Of a stretch of 64,000 nucleotides of DNA, positions 34,309-56,167 are shown piece after piece. Below the pieces are notes generated by a model. The model ran no database searches, was not told the DNA's origin, and saw nothing but the letters and a program-made list of their open reading frames with translations. Origin of the DNA: Cryptomeria japonica (Eukaryota; Streptophyta; Pinopsida; Cupressales; Cupressaceae); NCBI RefSeq assembly GCF_030272615.1, contig NC_081414.1, forward strand, positions 519,321,185 through 519,385,184, read 5' to 3'. Numbering within the stretch: the first letter of the stretch is position 1; each line of letters starts with the position of its first letter. The position numbers were made by a program, and so were the translations under genes.

Positions 34309-34339
<31 letters not shown>

Positions 34340-34473
34340 CATAAAAGGGAGGCAAATTAAGCCCCCAAACCTTAGCCTTGTCATCCAAGGTTAATTACAA
34401 GTCGTAACCCGATCGTTCTTTCTATTTATTAAAAACTCAATTGAGTTATGTTCATTCATATTCATATATGTAA

Positions 34474-34506
<33 letters not shown>

Positions 34507-34749
34507 CATGTATATACATATATACATATACATGTATATATACATATATGTATATATACATATATGTATATATACATATATGTATATATATATACATACA
34601 TATATGTATACATATATATATATATATATGTATACATATATATATATGTATACATATGTACATATATATATATATATGTATACATATGTACATATATATA
34701 TATATATATGTATACATATGTACATATATATGTATATATATGTATACAT
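34004..34749. repeat. 343-bp tandem duplication carrying microsatellites
   Basis: A block of about 125 bp (GAGGCAAATGAAGCTCCCAA at 34006 onward) recurs at 34349 onward with few changes, 343 bp apart. Each copy runs into a microsatellite: TATACATA-type repeats at about 34120-34342, and CA then TATATACA-type repeats at about 34470-34749. Open frames over these tracts (Tyr-Ile repeats in all frames) are artefacts. Confidence 0.85.
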
Positions 34750-34857
34750 CCTTTTATCTCTCTATCTCTTTCTCTCTCTCAAGCCCTTTCTCCCTACTTT
34801 GACATGCTCCTACTAATGGTTCATGGATGCAACAAAAAAAATGCAATTTAGCCTATC

Positions 34858-35062
34858 TTGCAACTTTTCATTGCAACTATTGACAACTTTTGACAAAATT
34901 AAACAACTTTTAACAGCTTTTGCAGGTTTTGACATCTTTTGTAAATTTTGATAACTTTTAATAAATTTTGCAACATTTGACTTTTGACAAATTTTGACAA
35001 CTTTGGAGACTTGACAAGTATTGACAATTTTTGACAAATTTTGATACATTTTGACAAGTTTC
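34858..35062. repeat. minisatellite of TTTTGACAA words
   Basis: Irregular repeats of ACTTTTGACA, AATTTTGACA and close variants, spaced about 9-20 bp, fill this stretch. Confidence 0.7.
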
Positions 35063-35485
35063 AAACCTAAGTCATTTGCAATGAATCTAAGTCAATCTAA
35101 ATGAATCTAAATTGTAAATGACTCCAACTGAAAATAATGATGAAATTTGAGAAAAATGATCATAAAATTTGGTGAATCTTCCCAAGGAAACCTAATTAAC
35201 ACTTGGAAGTTAGATTATACCAATTGCCATTCATAAGTTCCATTTAATTTCAATTTCATTAATTCATAACATGCTAAATTGTTCATAATTCAACCATTCA
35301 TAATTGAATATACATTATTCATAAGTTGTTCAAAACATAACCATTCTTATTTGAATATACATTGTTCATAACTTAACCATTCTTAAGATGTTCATAAATT
35401 ATTCGAAGTATGGAGATATGCACACAACAAACAAATTAGATTGAATATCAGCTTTTATATAAATCTAAATGTAGAATAAAAGTTT

Positions 35486-35615
35486 TACAAAAATGTAGCA
35501 TATGTGCCAACTCAACAAAATGTACAAAAATGGCATATGTGCCAACTCAATAAAATTTACAAAAGTGACATATGTGCCAACTCAATAGATTTTTTACAAA
35601 ACTATGGCATATGCC
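35486..35615. repeat. tandem repeat, about 37 bp x 3.5
   Basis: Successive units contain GCATATGTGCCAACTCAA followed by ATTTTACAAAA or a variant. The fourth is partial (GCATATGCCATCTC). Confidence 0.8.
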
Positions 35616-36094
35616 ATCTCAAGATCGATATCAAATGGCCACAACTAACAATATATTACTCTAAAAAAATATATAGTTGTGGTGGATCATAAAAATTGAG
35701 CCTCTTTGAAGTACTAAATTGCTCTATAGATGCTTGTAAAACAACAATTCAAACAAGAAATTAAATTACATATGTCAATAATAAATTAGAGTTGTCAAAT
35801 TAACATCAAAATAACTATATTGTAATATTATATTTATCTACAATAGAATTGTTGATTACCTCATGTCATGGTTTTTTTGCTGAAATGCATTCTAAAAATG
35901 ATGATCCCTTTTGATGATTAGGAGTCCTACCAAATTAGAGAGATAGAGGATTTGTGTTATGCTCATATCGTGAAGGAGGATACACCAATTAAAATATGAT
36001 TGATAAAAGTTAATACACACACATACATACATACATACATGTGTGTGTGTATAAAAATATATGTGTGTACATATGTATATATGTATATGTAGAT

Positions 36095-36130
<36 letters not shown>

Positions 36131-36436
36131 TTATGCATACATATATACACCTATACATACATACATACATATATATGTATGTATGTATGTATATATGTAT
36201 GACAAATAAATATAAATTGTAAATATATCTCCTTCTATCTTTAAATGAATATTTACAATATAGAATAAACATGTACTAGAGGTTTTGATGGCTCTGGTGT
36301 TGTCTTAGGAGGGGTCATGACTAATGAAATAGGTATCAATGTTTCATATATATCAACGGTAAGATTGCAATACAATGAATGTACATGTGCATATAATCAT
36401 GAAATTTAGAAAATAAAAAATATATATGCCTCTTTC
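35616..36436. other. AT-rich flank of the large chromovirus
   Basis: No coding signal. 36014-36200 is a CATA/TATG/TATACA microsatellite. Otherwise unassigned. The sequence continues on the other side of the chromovirus at 54015. Confidence 0.5.
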
Positions 36437-36441
36437 ATCTC

Positions 36442-44749
<8,308 letters not shown>

Positions 44750-44762
44750 CCCTCCCCCTCTA
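44750..44762 (-). promoter_or_regulatory. polypurine tract of the Tekay-like element
   Basis: On the minus strand GAGGGGGAGGG directly precedes the LTR. It overlaps the natural pol stop codon TAG (44760-44762). Confidence 0.85.
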
Positions 44763-47700
44763 GGCATGAACTTCCTCCTGGAGTTCATCAAAAAGGTGGG
44801 GGTACTATGATCTCATACGTGCTGCATCCTCCCATGAAGCTGTGACCTCATCATAACAATCCCACTGGACCCTAACCTGGTCCATCTCTCGACCTCGAAG
44901 GCTCAACGTCCGGCATGCCAAAATGCGAATGGGCTCCAAAGCTAGCTGACCGTCTGCCTCCACCTACAAGGCATCCCAATCTAGAATATGAGACTCATCA
45001 TAGATATACTTCCTCAAAACTGAAACATGAAACACATCGTGGATGCGTGACAGGCTAGGTGGCAATGCTAGACGGTAGGCAACTGGTCCTATCCTCTCAA
45101 GGATCTCAAATGGTCCTACAAATCAGGGTGTGAGCTTAGAACCCTTTCCATATCGGATTGGACTCTTATGCAGTCGCACTCTCAAGAAGACTCTGTCTCC
45201 AACCAAGTAGCTACGATCTATCCTCTTTGCATCTGCATATTTCTTCTGTCTATCCTGAGCCTCTCTAAGACGCTGCCTAATCTAATCCACCTGCTGCTCC
45301 ATATCCCAAACTATCTCTAGACCAATAGCAACTCTATCCTCTATGCGGTCCCAACTCAATGGTGTCCTACAAGGTCTGCCATATAATGCCTGATAGGGTG
45401 GCATCCCCAAGGACGTGTGATGCCCATTGTTATAGGCAAACTCCACTAAGGGAAGATACTCTTCCCATTTGGTCTGGTGATCCATGACATACATGCGAAA
45501 CATATCCTCTAACACCTGATTAACTCTCTCTATCTAGCCATCCGTTTCCGAATGATAGGCTGTACTGAAATTGAGCTTAGTACCCATAGCTGCCTGTAAT
45601 GCCTTCTAAAAAGAAGAAGTGAAGAGGGAATCCCTATCGAAAATGATCTTACGTGGAACACCATGAAGTCTAACAATATCTCGCAAAAACACCTATGCTA
45701 CTGCTGGTGCTGTGAAGGTGGTACGAACTGGTGAAAAGTGAGCCACTTTGGTCAATTTGTCAACCGTCACCAGGATGGCATCATGGCGGCAAGATGACAT
45801 AGGGAGACCAATGATGAAATCCATGGATATAGTGTCCCACTTCCACTCTGGTATAGCATGAGATTGGAGCAGCCCACCTGGATGGCGGTGCTCCACCTTG
45901 ACTCTCTGACACTCAAGGCATCGGGCTACCAACTCGGCAATAAGCTGTTGCATTCCTGGCCAATGGTATAGTTCTCTCAAGTTTGCATGCAACTTCTTGA
46001 CCCTGGGATGTGCTGCATAAGGAGCTCTATGAGCCTCTGTGATAATGAACTTCCACATTCTCCCAGAAGAAGGTACATAGATGTGCCCTTTATGGTGTAA
46101 TAAACCATCGAACTCTAAGGAATAATCCACATATTTCCCTTCTCAAGTTTCCTGAGATCGAATAGCCTGGCAAACCTCTAAATACCATCTATCCTCTGGC
46201 AATCACTGCATGATCCGATCTCTCAAATCCATGCTCATAGACATGGTGTATACCTCGTGACATCTCCTACTCAAAGCATCTGCAACTACATTTTCTTTCC
46301 CTTTGATGTAGTGAACGTCAAAATCATACTCACACAAGAATTCCATCCATCTCCTTTGACGTGCATTAAGATTCGGCTGAGTAAATAAGTACTGAAGGCT
46401 CTGATGGTCTGAGTGCAACTCAAAATGGTGACCCAAAAGGAAATGTCTCCATCTCACAAGTGCATGCACTACAGCTGCAAGCTCAAGGTCATGAGTAGGG
46501 TAATTAAGCTCGTGAGTCTTGAGTTTCCTAGACTCAAAAGCTATAGCTCTGCCATTCTGTATAAGTACTGCTCCTAAACCCTCTAGGGAAGCATCTGTGC
46601 AAACCATGAAATCAGTTGAAGGATCTGGTACTACAAGGATAGGTGCGGTAGTAAGTGCCTTTTTAAGTTCCTGAAAGGCCTTCTTGCACTTCTCCGTCCA
46701 CTCAAACTTCTTCCCTTTGCGCTGAAGAGAAGTGATAGGATGAGCAACTCTAGAGAATCCCTCCACAAAACGTTGGTAATAACCTGCTAAGCCCATGAAG
46801 CTCCTGACCTCTGTCACACTGGTAGGTGCTGGCCAATCCATAATGGCTCTGATCTTTGATGGGTTTATTGAGATCCCATCATCGGATATAACATGACCAA
46901 GGTACTTGATCTCTGTTCTAAAGAAAGCACACTTCAACAAACTGCCATACAACTGATTTTCCCTCAAACACTGCAAAACCTGTCTCAAGTGCTCCTCATG
47001 TTCCTCCTCATTCCATGAATATATCAATATGTCATCGAGAAACACAATCACAAAATGGTCAAGGAATGTACGGAATACTCCATTCATGAGACTCATAAAA
47101 ATTGCTGGGGCATTCGTAAGACCGAATGGGACCACGGTGAACTCATAGTGGCCATATCTAGTGCGAAATGCGGTCTTGTGGATATCACTATCCACTATCC
47201 TCAACTGATGGTACCCTGACTTTAGATCAATCTTGGAAAATATTTTGGCACCTTGCAGTTGGTCAAATAAATCATCGATCCTGGGCAATGGATATCGGTT
47301 CCTGATGGTTACTTTGTTCAACTGATGGTAATCCATGCATAATTGGAGAGATCTATCCTTCTTCTTCACGAAGATGACTGGTGCACCCCAAGGGGATACA
47401 CTAGGGAGAATGTGGCCCTTCTCTAGGAGTTCCTCAAGCTATAACTTGAGCTCATTAGGCTCATTTGTGGTCATTCTATATGGTGCTCTTGAAATTGGTT
47501 CAGCTCCTAGAACAAGGTCTATATGAAAATCAATCTCTCTACGGGGCGGCATACCAGGTAACTCTGAAGGAAATACATCTGAAAATTCCCTAAGGATAGG
47601 GTGGTTGTCAATAGATGGTTCCTTTTCCTCTTCTTCTTCTCTATCACTAATGGTGATGGCAAACAACTGACATCCCTTTCGCATGCTCCGCTTAAGCTGC

Positions 47701-49526
47701 ATGGTGGAGATCATACGAAGAGACACGGGTCTCTGAATTCCAGTGATCACTATAGGAGAGCCATGATCATCCTCACACTCGATCCTTTTCAGGCGACAAT
47801 CCATCTTGGCTCTGCGGGCATAAAGCCAATCCATGCCAAGTACGACGCCATATGATCTGAGTGGTGTAACTCTAAGGTCTACTAAGGTGGTGGTATTACC
47901 AATCTGAAGCTGACAACCCTTAACCTCTGATTCCACTAACACTCTAGCCCCTGAAGCTAATTCCACTTCCCAACTGACCTCTTGCCTAATTGCCACTAGC
48001 CCGCAACGCTCCACAACCAATGGAGATATAAAAGAATCAGTAGCTCCTGAATCAAATAATATAGATACACTGCTACCTCTGATCATACCTGCTACCTCAA
48101 TAACCATGGCCTGATGCTCTGCCTGGCGGTTGTCAACCGCTATGAAGACCCTATGGGACTTGCCCATATCCCCAACTATCGGCTCTGATGCTGCCATCCT
48201 CTGATTCCCTGCCATCTGACCCTGAGGACACTCTCTCGCCATGTGTCCCATGGCTCCACATGTGAAGCAAGCACCACGTGCCTGAAACTGCACTCCCTGT
48301 GGTCTGGAGAAAGATTGTCCCCCTGTCCTACTAGAACCACTGTACCCACCTCTAGAGGATTGCTGAGTCCTCGCCGGAGGTGTGTAAGGAGCCTGAGATC
48401 TCTGATCTCACCTCTGACCCTGTGACTGCCATTGCTTGGGCTTCGTACCCTGTTGACTCTGCGGAGGCCTTTGCCTCTAGTTTTGCTGTGACTGCTGCGG
48501 AGGAGGGGGTTTGGAGAACCCCGATGAGTGCCTGTTGTTACCTTGCCAATGGGGTTTCTGAAACCCATAAGTCTATGGTGAAGGGTTACGGTTCTGGAAC
48601 CGATCCTTCGAGTCCTGTGGTCTGGCCTGAATCTCCTCGGCTATCAAAGCCTTCTCCATGGCAACCCAGAGGCTCCCTGGAGTGGCCATTCTCACTAGTC
48701 CTGCTATGTCGGAATTCAATCCTCTGATAAATTAGTTGATGAGAAGCTTTTCATCTTTCAGGTAGTCTACATAAGGTAAGAGTTCAAAGAACTTGTTCTC
48801 GTACCGGGTCACTATAAGACCCTTCTACTAGAGGTCATGAAACTCATCCACCCTACGCTGGCTGAAATGCTCTAATAAGTACCTCTCCCTAAACCTTTCT
48901 ATGAAAATCTCCCAAGTGAGGGTCTCTATCTCTAAGCCACACTTATATTCTTCCTGTCTCCACCATGTGGAGGTTGTTCCTCGCAATAGGTGAACCACTG
49001 CATGTGCTTTTAGATTGCTCTCATATGAGCGCAATGCAAAGCACCTATCTAGGCTTAAAAGCCATGCCTCTGCCTCTACCCCATCGGTAGATCCCCCAAA
49101 CGATGGTGGCTGAAGACGCATAACCTCTCTGATTAGATCCCCTGGATCCCGACGTGCCCTCTCAATATACACTGGTGCTACGATTGGAGGTGGTGCTAGT
49201 AGGTGAATGGGTTCGGGCTCATGCCCAACCTGACTCTCTATGGGATTAGGAGGTGGACTCCTACTCCGTTCCCATTCTACTATTCTATGACTTCCTGAGT
49301 TCTGGTTCTCAACATTGTGATCTACTGCCGGAAGCCTATCCTGAACTATGCCAATCAGGTTCTGAAGAGCTACCAAGATGTCTCGGTTTGGGTCAACTGA
49401 TCGCTCGGGAGGAGTTGTTGGGTTCACTTCCTAAACCGATTCCTCCCTAATGACCTCTTCGCATGCCATGCGTTCACGCCTAGGGCCTATACCATGTTTG
49501 CGAGCTTGTCGCGTAGTTGGAGGCAT
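44760..49526 (-). pseudogene. Tekay-like gag-pol, one frame with 17 premature stops
   Basis: The likely start is ATG at 49526-49524 (MPPTTRQARK). The frame stays in register to TAG 44760-44762, 1588 codons. In order: gag (ERFRERYLLEHFSQRRVDEF near 48860), CCHC knuckle intact (48269-48228), protease LFDSGATDSF (Asp at 48053-48051), reverse transcriptase with FLDD (47042-47031), RNase H ([13 protein letters not shown]), HHCC (ARCLECQRVK), integrase (SMDFIIGLP; FDRD; Glu of IERVNQ kept), and a chromodomain-like end (VRVQWDCYDEVTASWEDAARM). Stops (lowest coordinate): 49431, 48828, 48825, 48732, 48573, 48477, 48408, 47439, 46203, 46143, 45693, 45606, 45534, 45282, 45123, 44964, 44805. Twelve are TAG, four TGA and one TAA. 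No frameshift was found. Confidence 0.93.
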
Positions 49527-49675
49527 CCTCTTTAAGAAAATAAAATAAAATGAGATAAATAACTATTTTAGGAGAAATTATTTTAGCTAATCTAAAAATA
49601 AAAATAAATACAATTTAATTAATTAAATAATTATAGCGAAACGTAATGGAGTAAGGTTCCTAGTGTTGGCAACCT

Positions 49676-49688
49676 TGCTCTGATACCA
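49676..49688 (-). promoter_or_regulatory. iMet-tRNA primer-binding site of the Tekay-like element
   Basis: TTGCTCTGATACCA on the plus strand is the complement of TGGTATCAGAGCAA, three bases from the LTR end at 49692. It fixes the minus orientation. Confidence 0.92.
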
Positions 49689-49691
49689 AAA

Positions 49692-50274
49692 TGTCATGCC
49701 CAAACTTTTGGGCATGAACGAAATTTTTTTTTTTTTAAAAATACTTAACTTAATACAACTAACTTAATTAAAATAATGCAACTTAGATTGGTCTTAACTA
49801 CATTTGTGTCAATCAAGTAATTAAATTCAATTTAGTAATAAAGATAACTAAGCCATCTATGAGCTAAAATTTCTCCCAAAAGGGTTATCACTAATCTCCA
49901 TTAAGAAATAATTCATATCTCAAGTATAACGATTTGACTCAAATCCAAATGATCTAAAATTTATCTTATCGTTCTTAACCACCTAGGTTCTAAATTTAAT
50001 TGTTCTAAATATTAAACCACCTGATTAAAATAAAATCCCTACGAATTAAAAAAAATACTTTATGATCTTAGACTTAAATGGCCCTCTTGGCCCTACGAAT
50101 AATATTGTGTTTATATATATATATATTTTTTGAGTCTAATCCACCAAGTATTAAAATCTTCTTATAAAATTTCTTCTACATTTGCGCAATATTTAAAAGA
50201 AATAAAAAACTTAATTTTACATCTAACAAATTTAATTCCAAATAAGTACCAAAATTAATCTACTTTTATATATG

Positions 50275-50312
<38 letters not shown>

Positions 50313-51116
50313 TATACATATATATTTATTCACTTATAAATTTTATCTATGAATGTATTCTGAAGAAGGGGTGGGGCTTTTAATTTTGTTATATTAAGTT
50401 ATCCCTTTAAATATGCCCACCACTTATCTATATTTTTTTTTTTTTACTTTAAAGGAACTAAATGTGGTTGCCCTAACCCAAAATTAGGGTTAGGGCATGC
50501 ATGTACAAACATCCATACATATCCTCTTTTTTTTGTGTGTGTGTGCTCTTAATTTGGAGAGTGGTGTGTGCAGGTGGGTTTTGGGTGGCGGCCATGAGGG
50601 GCGGCGTGCGCAGGGCCGAACCCGAAGCCGTGCCCCATCTTTTTTTTTAATTGCTAAACCATGCTAACGACGGAGGCAGAGGGAGGGTTTAAGTTTATAC
50701 CGCGACGTGGGAGGGGAAGGCGGAGTGGGCACCACAGACTGCGGACGGCACCGCTCGCAGGCTGCGGCTCCCGCAGGCTACGGTCGCCGCCGCCTGCAGG
50801 CTGCGGGCGCCGCCACCCAAGCTTGCGGCCCCCCGTCCACTTCTCAAGCATGTTTTTTTTGAAAAACATTTTTTTTTTGTTTTCTTGGGTTATATTAAAT
50901 GCGAAATCTCTTTTTTTTTAAGAAAAAACCCTTTTTTTTTATGTAGTTTTCTATATATATATATATATACATGAATATAAGGGTATGACAAAAAAAAAAC
51001 ACAGTTTTAACTTGGAATAACCAGATTTCATTTTCAATAAATAAATGATATATATATATAGTAGGCATTATGTATGGTTTCATTAGAAATAAACAAATTT
51101 TATTTACAATGTATAA

Positions 51117-51188
<72 letters not shown>

Positions 51189-54009
51189 TTTTTCTTTTGA
51201 ATGACCTAGTTAAGAGATTTATCAGTTTACTCCTCCTTCACTTAGTAATATTAAATCTGTAAAAGCATCACCTTCTCTTTTTTTTATAAACTGATTTTAA
51301 AAGGAAATGAATAACAGGTATATATATATATATATATTTGTATATTACCATTTTTACTTATTTAAGTATCTTTTGAATGCATCCAGAACCCTATGATTTT
51401 TATTGCAGATTGAGGAATGAGGAAAACATATTTTTTTGTAGGCAAATAAACTAAGACTAAATGATAATCCTTTGGAAAGAAATAGACTACAAAATAATAA
51501 GATTCCATTTTCTGCAATAAATGGGAAATAATAGACTATTTTTAAATAAATTTACAGCAGCATATTCAACTTAAAGAAATAGGGGTAACAACTAAATTTT
51601 AATTTCAGTTTACACAAAAGTACATCTATTTCTCCTTTTTTTATGTAAAACATGAAGATTTAAATGCAAACTAACACATTTTCTTCTTCTTTTGCAAAAC
51701 TACCAAAGTAGGAAAAAAAAACGTGTATTTCATTAGCAAATGTAGATACAAAATAGATATGGATACAAATGGGTATGAAAACCCAACAATGTTTTTTTTT
51801 TTTCTTTTTTTTTTCATGATAACATGAATGTAATAAAACACTTTCTTTTCTTGAAAGTAATTACAACAAAAGCTCACATTTCTTCTTTTATACAAACTAC
51901 AACATTGAATCTATCCCCTTTCTCTTTTTTTTTTTTAAAACACTTTTCTGCAAGACAAAACAGCAACATAGTTCTTTAATCCTTCTTTTCCCATCCCATG
52001 CAACCTGCAATAAAAACACATCTTTGACCATGGAGAGCTCACCTCCTAGCCTAGGCTTACTAGAAGCCACCCTCGAGCTTGGAGAACCAAGCACTAGACG
52101 GGTTACAAACAAGCAAACTCCACAACAAACATAGGAAGACACTCAACATACAATTTCCCATCGCAAGCTACACTTTCACCACATTCATGGTGATTCTTCC
52201 ACGGGTGGAAGTTGACCAAGTACCAATGGGGAGATTGTAAGCCAAAAGAAACTACAAATTCAAGCCACCTCATGGCAATACCAAATGCAACAAAAGACTT
52301 CCACATACCTTATGCCTCCCAAAAGGCTCAAGGCCATATTTACTCCCCTTATGACCCCCAAATGCATACACAAGGCTATGCAACAAGGGTCACAAAGGAC
52401 ACCCTTGAGATCACTCTCCATAAGAAGAGTCTCTCACCCAAGGCTGTCATACTCCTTCCACCCCAAGATCATCCTACCCTCCCAAGAGTAGGAGATCTTG
52501 GACACTCCCAAAACAACAAGAACACAAAACAAAACACATAGAAATGAAACTACACTTTCTTTACTTCAACAACAATTTCATAAAACACTTTCTTTACAAG
52601 CATTGCTTTCCTTCAACAAAACAACATAAACAAGAGGAGATAAAAACCAACCTTATTCTGCCAATAGGTATGCTAAAATTAGTTGGGGATGAGCTACCCA
52701 ATTCCACACAAAAATTTTCTCCAACCTCTACCAAAAGTTCTATTTTTCCTACTAATTTTCAAAACAAAAGCATAATCTCCAAAAATGGAGAGTGGGTGAT
52801 TACTCACTAAGTCTCCAATTCTTGCCTAAGAAGGCCTCTCACACACTTCCCAGCCCCTTGGGTGAGGTGAGAGTTCCCATTGGTTGCTCTTCCCAAACTC
52901 TTACACATTACTAAAACTGGAAAGGGAAAAGGTGAGAGAAAATGGGGAAGAGTTTTTGACATCAAAAGGGAAGGTTGTCTATCCTAGGGGGAACTTTCTA
53001 AGTTGAATTTTCGTTCACCTTGGAAACACCACCTTTTGAGGTTACTAAACAGTCACATGGGAGAAGTCACATGTTTCAAAATACCCCTAACCCATAGGTA
53101 TACCCTTTGGACCTTTGGAAAAGCCTTAAAACTGACCCTAGGAGTCCATTTAACCCTTTAGAAACCCAACTGAAGTTTACCTACGGATCAAACCTGAGTT
53201 GACCACTCCCAAGACTCCCTACCCAAGGCAAATTTGGGACCACACTCATGTTTTTGAATGGCTTTGGTAGAAACAAAACTCCCTCCAAGAGACAAGTCAA
53301 AATCAATGACACTAATCAGCACATGTGTCAAGTGACACAATAAAAAAATACAATATAAAAATCACACATGGAATTTGTCTCTTGTAGGATTACACATATA
53401 CATAAAAATTAATTTTAACACTCAAGCATCATACACTTCACAAATAAAATATATTACAAATGGGGTGTTGTCTCTCCAAATAGACAACTCCCGGCTTAAC
53501 AAACGTACATTGGTCTAGGTTTGGTTCTCCATATAAATTCCATGGTCACATGGATAATTTTCCTGCGCATCTCAATCGACACATTAGTAATTCCAAATAA
53601 TCACAATTATACATAGTCAAATACATGGATTACATTGCACATCAAACACTTCATACATTGGCAACAATAATTCAATATCTCTTTCAATTAAATTCGATTT
53701 CGCATAAGCAATTAACGTAATTCTCAAAATTGAACCATTCATACAATAAGCATCATCTTTCTATCATCAAAATGAAGTCCTGCAAATTCCAATAATGACA
53801 TTCACCATAACAATGTAATACTATTCTAGCAACATAACTATAGTTTCATAATCATCATGCATAAAATAAAGCATCAACATATGTCAACGTGATCCAAATC
53901 ATGGAATCATATAAGTTCTAAGTCCATAAAGCATAAAATAAAGCATCCATAATAGTCTCAATATGCAAATAACTGAAAATGTCAAACTGAATCGAGGTAG
54001 GGCCTCACA
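49692..54009 (-). repeat. 5' LTR of the Tekay-like element
   Basis: 4318 bp, colinear with 36442-44749 apart from the solo LTR. It has shorter TA runs (50270-50320, 51119-51185), a 60-bp segment at 51060-51118 missing from the other copy, and a GC island (50560-50850) with one more GCAGGCTGCGG-type unit. Confidence 0.92.
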
Positions 54010-54014
54010 ATCTC

Positions 54015-54446
54015 TTCTTCCAATGCATCATTAGGTGCATTCATCATTGTTGTAAATGATCCTAACCGTTGTTGTACATGTACAAGACAAAAAAATATTG
54101 GACTCGATTAATCTATATGTATGTGTATAATTATAATACATTTGAAAAATAAAATATAAATCATGCAACTTGTGTAAGCTCTAAAATATATTATATCTTG
54201 ATTGAAATTGGGCTCAATTACCTTTTTCCGATTAGGTGTCCTCTAGAATGACCTCTGCAAAGGAGGGATCTCAACAACATGTGACATACCCTAAAAGAGT
54301 AACATTATTCATGCACCAACATATAATGTTAGAATATAAGTTAACTAATCATAATTAAAATGAGATCCATATTCAATACAAACTGTAAACAAAATGCGTA
54401 CAAAGAAGAATACGATATAGTTTTCTAGGTCGAATGAAATGGTCAT
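54015..54446. other. right flank of the Tekay-like element, nothing recognised
   Basis: AT-rich, no frame of note. Before the insertion it was contiguous with the sequence ending at 36441. Confidence 0.45.
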
Positions 54447-55060
54447 TGTAGACACCTAAAATTGTCCTGTCCTAATTAAATAAACATTTTATTTATTTAA
54501 TTATTTCATCCTAAGCCTTCTATTAATTAAATATATTTTTATTTAAATAATTAATTCACTTACCTTTTTCTAGCCTTTTTCATATTTAAATAAATATTTT
54601 TATTTATTTAAATTATCCTTTCCCTAAATTAAGTAAATATTTTATTTATTTATTTAATTGGCCCCACTTCCATTATACTATTTATTTAATTAATTCATTA
54701 CCTTTTTCCCTCCATGACACATGTTATTTATTTCATAATTTTCCTCTAACTAGCCCCTTTATATTTGTTTTTTCCTACCTACCCTTTAATCCTAGCAGAT
54801 CATTTATCTTTTCACCTCTTAATCTTGTCCCTCCATTTTCTAAGGTTTTATCTATATAAGAGGATACTTTCATCCTTTCATCCTCCTAATGACATATGCA
54901 ATCAAGCCTTCTTGTGATCAAATAACTTCACAACCACAATTCATTCTTTGTTGAGCTCTTGTGCACATACAAAATCTGAGAGGAAATATATCAAACAAGA
55001 TCAATGGAGATAGGTGTTGGGAAGAGATACTATTCTGAAAGAAATAAGTTTTTGAGAACT
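54447..55060 (+). repeat. partial LTR of the TGTAGACACC type
   Basis: It starts TGTAGACACCTAAAATTG, like the LTRs of element A and the solo LTR at 19147. It runs through AT-rich ATTTATTTAA words to a TATA box (tatataag, 54853-54860). No CA end with a GTCAT target duplication is found, so the 3' end is lost or decayed, and the end given is approximate. Confidence 0.55.
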
Positions 55061-55227
55061 ATTTAAGGATTGTCATTGATGGTAACTTAGATCAAAAGTG
55101 CCATTTGGAATATGCAAATTCATTCTACCAAAAGTTTTGCTAATTAAGTTTGGAAACTAGAACACAGTGTTCACCAAAGTATGACTACATTGAGTAGAAC
55201 TCATTTTGGGTGCACAATTTTATTTAT

Positions 55228-56167
55228 GGAGGAAGAGATTGTTGATTTGTTTGTTGGAATTTCTTAGTTTGCAATCCTAGCCTTCAGTATTGATTCCCGT
55301 GCGAGATTGGTGATCTGGTATTTGGTATTTCAAGAAGAGGGTTATTTGGTGTAGCGTGTTATGCAGAATCTTAGGGATGATTTGGTTGATTGGTGTCGTG
55401 TTCAAGGTTGTTGTGCTAACTTGTTTGAAGTTTATTATCAATTTATTTTTTGTCCACATGTGCATTTGTAATTGGATTGAGCTGACTTCCTATTACATGT
55501 TTCATATTTTGTAAACATTTTTGGAGCCAACATGTTGGTGACCTAATCAAGTGATGTGGATATATGAGACCAATCTATATGAGCATTTTGATATTTTATA
55601 TTGGTGTGCGATGATAGTATGAGTGTTTGTGTGTGGTTTCACATGTTCTATCATTATATTTATGGTTTAGTATACGACAGAGAAGAGCAAAACAGAGCAG
55701 TATGCTAGAATAGTGGAAGAAGACTCTTTGTGCCTAATCGAAACTGCATTTTGGCATTTATAGATGTTGTTCATCAGTTCAAATAATTAGTTATCATTTG
55801 TAATCATTTTTAGGATAGTGATTCCTCTGGGGGTTGCAACCTTCTCTTTTGTAATTGAGCAGTGAGCTCTAGGCAGTGTGTCTGAATGCATGCACATTTC
55901 CCTTGTAATATTATTATACTCTTAATCACAATATTATAATATTGTGAGTCTCAATCCCAATGTGATTTTTCCCTTTTCGGGTTTCCATGTAAAAATTTTG
56001 GTGTTATGGTTTTGTGCTTGTATGTGTTGAGTTTCTGTACTTTATTTTTATTTGTTTGCATCCAATGGTTTAAGAATCAATTAAAGAAAGTTATAAATTG
56101 TAGAACACTGATTCACCCCCCCTCTTAGTGTTCATTGATTCCAATAATATTGTCATTGATGTCAACA
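55228..56167 (+). repeat. probable copia LTR fragment with its purine tract
   Basis: GGAGGAAGAGAT (55228-55239) is followed by TGTTGATTTG. Near the other end comes ATTCACCCCCCCTCTTAGTG, then GATGTCAACA. The layout matches the copia LTR at 24984-26060, including the TTTCCCTTTTCGGGTTTCCA block. No pol is present on the left. The ends are inferred from TGTTG/CAACA symmetry. Confidence 0.5.

Noticed and set aside
34103-34851. Many open frames encoding Tyr-Ile-Met-Cys repeats on both strands
   Set aside because: They are translations of TATA/CATA microsatellites. All frames are open for the same reason.
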